A program made the position numbers and the translations under genes. From an uncultured Clostridium sp. (lineage in GTDB: Bacteria > Bacillota > Clostridia > Lachnospirales > Lachnospiraceae), in contig CAMWYJ010000027.1 of NCBI GenBank assembly GCA_947178445.1, positions 1 through 37,016 of the forward strand: 37,016 bases of DNA. The letters run 5' to 3'. The notes below the pieces were generated by a model. It worked only from the letters and a program-made list of their open reading frames with translations. It searched no databases and was not told the origin of the DNA. Positions 34,672 to 37,016 of this stretch are shown piece by piece. Positions within the stretch are counted from its first letter, which is position 1, and each line of letters starts with the position of its first letter.

Positions 34672-35555
34672 AATTCTTCGTCCTCCACTGTTTTTGTTCT
34701 ATCTTCCATACTGACAATCTTACCATCTACGATCCGAATCACCTTATCTGCAACCGCTGCAAGACTATTATCATGCGTAACCATCACAAGTGTCTTTTTA
34801 TGTTCATTTACAACCCGCCGCATTAGCGCCATCATATCCTTAGATGTCCTGGAATCCAGATTACCGGTCGGCTCATCGGCAAACATAATCTTTGGATCCA
34901 CCACAAGTGCCCTCGCCATGCCAACCCGTTGCTGCTGTCCACCTGACATCTGGGTTGGTTTATGTTTTGCATGCGCCTTAAGACCTACCAGCCTAAGCAT
35001 TTTCATCGCCTTCTTCAGCCTATACTGCTTCGGCATTCCCCGAAATGACAAAGGTAACGCAACATTCTCCAACGCATTCAGCGTTCCTAACAGGTTGAAT
35101 GACTGAAAAATAAATCCCACATTCTCCCTTCTGAAACGAACCAGCTTATTCTCATTCATCTTCTCAATATGATGCCCCGCTATCACAATCTCACCCTTTG
35201 TCGGCTTTTCCAATCCCGCCAACATATTGAGAAGCGTGGATTTACCGGAACCGGATGTGCCGACAATCGCACAAAATTCCCCTTCATAAACCTTAAAATC
35301 CACACCATTTAATGCCCGAACCTTCGTAGTACCCACCTTGTATATCTTATACAGGTTCTTAACATCTATAATAACCTTCCTGTGATCTGATGCTTTCTCA
35401 TTATCCGTTTTCCCGCCAGCCTCCTGCCCGTTGTCTGACACAACAGGTACTACTTCCGGCTCTACGACTACTGCAGTTTCTGCCTGTCTGTCCTTATCTT
35501 CCATACCAGAAAGCGCTGATTCCAATTGTTCATTTGATGCATCTGTATATTCCAA
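34668..35555 (-). CDS. MacB/LolD-type ABC transporter ATP-binding protein
   Basis: 295 residues. After a poorly structured acidic N-terminal extension of about 60 residues ([18 protein letters not shown]), the ATPase has [22 protein letters not shown] (Walker A), [22 protein letters not shown] (Q-loop), [15 protein letters not shown] (signature), [13 protein letters not shown] (Walker B) and VMVTHDN (H-loop). The pattern is that of MacB/LolD/FtsE-like exporters and mechanotransmitters. The start is best placed at TTG 35555, eight bases after GGAGG; a TTG at 35570 overlaps that site. It is the first gene of the three-gene operon and overlaps the next by four bases. The N-terminal extension is unusual for this subfamily. 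Confidence 0.95.
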   Translation of the reverse strand: MEYTDASNEQLESALSGMEDKDRQAETAVVVEPEVVPVVSDNGQEAGGKTDNEKASDHRKVIIDVKNLYKIYKVGTTKVRALNGVDFKVYEGEFCAIVGTSGSGKSTLLNMLAGLEKPTKGEIVIAGHHIEKMNENKLVRFRRENVGFIFQSFNLLGTLNALENVALPLSFRGMPKQYRLKKAMKMLRLVGLKAHAKHKPTQMSGGQQQRVGMARALVVDPKIMFADEPTGNLDSRTSKDMMALMRRVVNEHKKTLVMVTHDNSLAAVADKVIRIVDGKIVSMEDRTKTVEDEEL

Positions 35556-35583
35556 ACCGTTAACCTCCAACTAATCCTTTGTG

Positions 35584-35592
35584 ATTATATCA
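35584..35592 (-). promoter_or_regulatory. Extended -10 promoter of the ABC operon
   Basis: On the minus strand TGATATAAT: a perfect TATAAT with the TGn extension, no good -35. Predicted start near 35577, about 9 bases before the ribosome site GGAGG (35568-35564). It lies after the nadE stop codon. Confidence 0.5.
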
Positions 35593-35627
35593 CATTTTGG
35601 AGCAATAAAAAGATTTTTATAGATTAT

Positions 35628-37016
35628 TCATACTTTTTTAAGATTTTCCTTCAAACTCATAATCTCGTCCAGCCATAGTGCAGCACACGCATCCGATGGC
35701 ATGCGCAAATCTCCTCTTGGTGAAAGAGATACCGTACCAACCTTCGGTCCATCCGGCACGCAGGAGCGCTTAAACTGCTGCGAAAAGAATCTTTTATAAA
35801 ATATCTCCATCCATTTTATTATAATCTCATCTGTGTACGCTCCATGAAATGCAAGCTTCGCCAGACGGAAAATCTTAACCGGTGAAAATCCAAAACGAAG
35901 CATATAATATAAGAAAAAGTCGTGAAGTTCGTAAGGTCCTACTATATCCTCTGTCTTTTGCGCAATTTCCCCATTTTCCGGTGGCAGCAGCTCCGGACTT
36001 ACCGGTGTCTTTAACACATCATATAACACTCTCGCCGTTTCTTCATCTGCATCATCTGCATAACAGCCCACAAGATAACGCACTAATGTCTTTGGAACGG
36101 ATACATTTACTGCATACATCGACATATGATCGCCATTGTAGGTTGCCCAGCCCAATGCCATTTCTGACATATCACCGGTTCCAATGACTATCCCGTTATA
36201 TTTGTTTGCAAGATCCATCAAAATCTGGGTGCGTTCTCTTGCCTGCCCATTTTCATAGGTGATATCATGAACCCCCTCATCCTGTCCAATATCCTTAAAG
36301 TGCTGTCTGACCGCATCCACAATAGATATCTCTTTCAGGGTTGTTCCAAGGGAACGTGCGAGCTGTAAAGCATTCTGATAAGTACGGTCCGTAGTTCCAA
36401 ATCCAGGCATCGTAACCGTCATAATATCCCTGTGATCCATCCCGAGCAAATCATAGGCTTTCACTGTCACAATCAATGCCAGTGTAGAATCCAGTCCACC
36501 GGAAAGACCGATTACAGAGGTTTTGCAGCCGGTATGCACAAGGCGTTTTCTAAGCCCCATTGCCTGTAATGTCAGTATCTCCTCACACCGTTGCTTTTTC
36601 GTCCATTCCTCTGATGGAACAAATGGTGTTTGGGAAAATGTGCGGGTAAGCTTCGTCTCTTCCTGCCGGAAAGAAATCCTTTGCCAGACATACTCTCTAT
36701 GCTTCTTTTGGGCAGTACTCTCTACTCCATCATAAAACGTTGTCATCTTTCTTCGCTCTGCCGCAAGTCTTTTTACATCCAGCTCTGTAACTGTAAGTTC
36801 ATGTGTAAACAATTTTGACTCCATTAAAATACTGCCGTTTTCCGAAATCACTCCATGCCCGCTATATACCAGATCCTGTGTAGATTCATCATTTCCGGCA
36901 TCTGCATAAATATAACCTGCAATAAGCTTTGCCGACTGCATAGCAACTAAATTTCTGCGGTATGCCGGCTTTGTGACAAGCTCGTCACTCGCAGAAGGAT
37001 TGCAGATTATAGTAGC
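35628..37016 (-). CDS. nadE: Glutamine-dependent NAD+ synthetase NadE (5' end outside the window)
   Basis: The frame is open to the right edge; the 462 residues present are the C-terminal part of a protein usually near 640 residues. The first residues visible (TIICNPSASDELVTKPAYRR) belong to the nitrilase-type glutaminase domain, whose catalytic Cys is probably the one in ICNPS. The synthetase domain begins around the P-loop VIGLSGGLDSTLAL, followed by TVTMPGFGTTDRT, VIGTGDMSEMALGWATYNGDHM and KRSCVPDGPKVGTVSLSPRGDLRMPSD. The enzyme amidates nicotinate adenine dinucleotide using ammonia from glutamine. An internal ATG at 36941 is not the start. It lies upstream of the ABC operon, which has its own promoter. 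Confidence 0.95.
   Translation of the reverse strand, partial: ATIICNPSASDELVTKPAYRRNLVAMQSAKLIAGYIYADAGNDESTQDLVYSGHGVISENGSILMESKLFTHELTVTELDVKRLAAERRKMTTFYDGVESTAQKKHREYVWQRISFRQEETKLTRTFSQTPFVPSEEWTKKQRCEEILTLQAMGLRKRLVHTGCKTSVIGLSGGLDSTLALIVTVKAYDLLGMDHRDIMTVTMPGFGTTDRTYQNALQLARSLGTTLKEISIVDAVRQHFKDIGQDEGVHDITYENGQARERTQILMDLANKYNGIVIGTGDMSEMALGWATYNGDHMSMYAVNVSVPKTLVRYLVGCYADDADEETARVLYDVLKTPVSPELLPPENGEIAQKTEDIVGPYELHDFFLYYMLRFGFSPVKIFRLAKLAFHGAYTDEIIIKWMEIFYKRFFSQQFKRSCVPDGPKVGTVSLSPRGDLRMPSDACAALWLDEIMSLKENLKKV

Noticed and set aside
36941..37016. NadE truncated at its N-terminus with a start at 36941
   Set aside because: The frame stays open to the window edge and encodes typical glutaminase-domain sequence, so the gene simply continues outside.

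Overview
The window is a low-GC Gram-positive chromosome segment, most likely from a Lachnospiraceae-type member of the Clostridia. The evidence is gene content and protein style: a DUF5711-like protein beside CvpA, a GGGtGRT protein beside a NifU-like scaffold, the spore protein YyaC, a MetH lacking the reactivation domain, strong AGGAGG ribosome-binding sites and frequent TTG starts. YyaC points to a spore former. A possible sigma-28-type promoter near 30031 hints at motility, but that is weaker. I see no phage genes, insertion sequences, CRISPR array, rRNA or recognisable tRNA.

Layout. 1-3290 (minus): CvpA (runs off the left edge), a membrane-anchored beta-propeller-like protein, and a fusion of a degenerate MPN/JAMM-like domain with a membrane helix and LysM. 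3543-8886 is mixed: yyaC, a coiled-coil membrane protein, a small CBS protein with an odd start, a degenerate HD-GYP protein, an unrecognised protein, and truA. 8899-11001 (minus): a DUF6145-like protein, coaX and dusB. 11259-12443 (plus): an aminotransferase behind a promoter that overlaps a cre-like site. 12558-16940 (minus): a CNNM/CorC-type membrane protein, an ABC-F ATPase and an orphan solute-binding lipoprotein. 17163-17348 is a tiny Cys-rich protein.

17521-23658 (minus) holds two units. One is a Dabb protein, dtd and metH. The other is ilvN-ilvC behind a near-consensus promoter carrying a 10-bp direct repeat, followed by a terminator and then a PrsA-like foldase. 23928-31487 holds ylmH, a CinA-type amidohydrolase, the NifU-like/GGGtGRT pair, a PHP phosphoesterase, tgt-yajC, and a gene for a protein with Ca-binding-like loops preceded by an unusually structured 225-nt leader. 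31587-37016 (minus): NadE (runs off the right edge), then a translationally coupled MacB-like ATPase, an extracellular Ig-like/CARDB-type membrane protein and an FtsX-fold permease.

Most genes are core housekeeping: tRNA modification (truA, dusB, tgt), tRNA proofreading (dtd), cofactors (coaX, nadE), branched-chain amino acids and methionine, and envelope folding and secretion (yajC, PrsA-like). The least explained items are the MPN-LysM fusion, the structured leader with its Ca-loop protein, the GGGtGRT/NifU pair, and the ABC system whose middle component replaces a MacA-type adaptor. All family assignments were made by reading the sequence without database searches.
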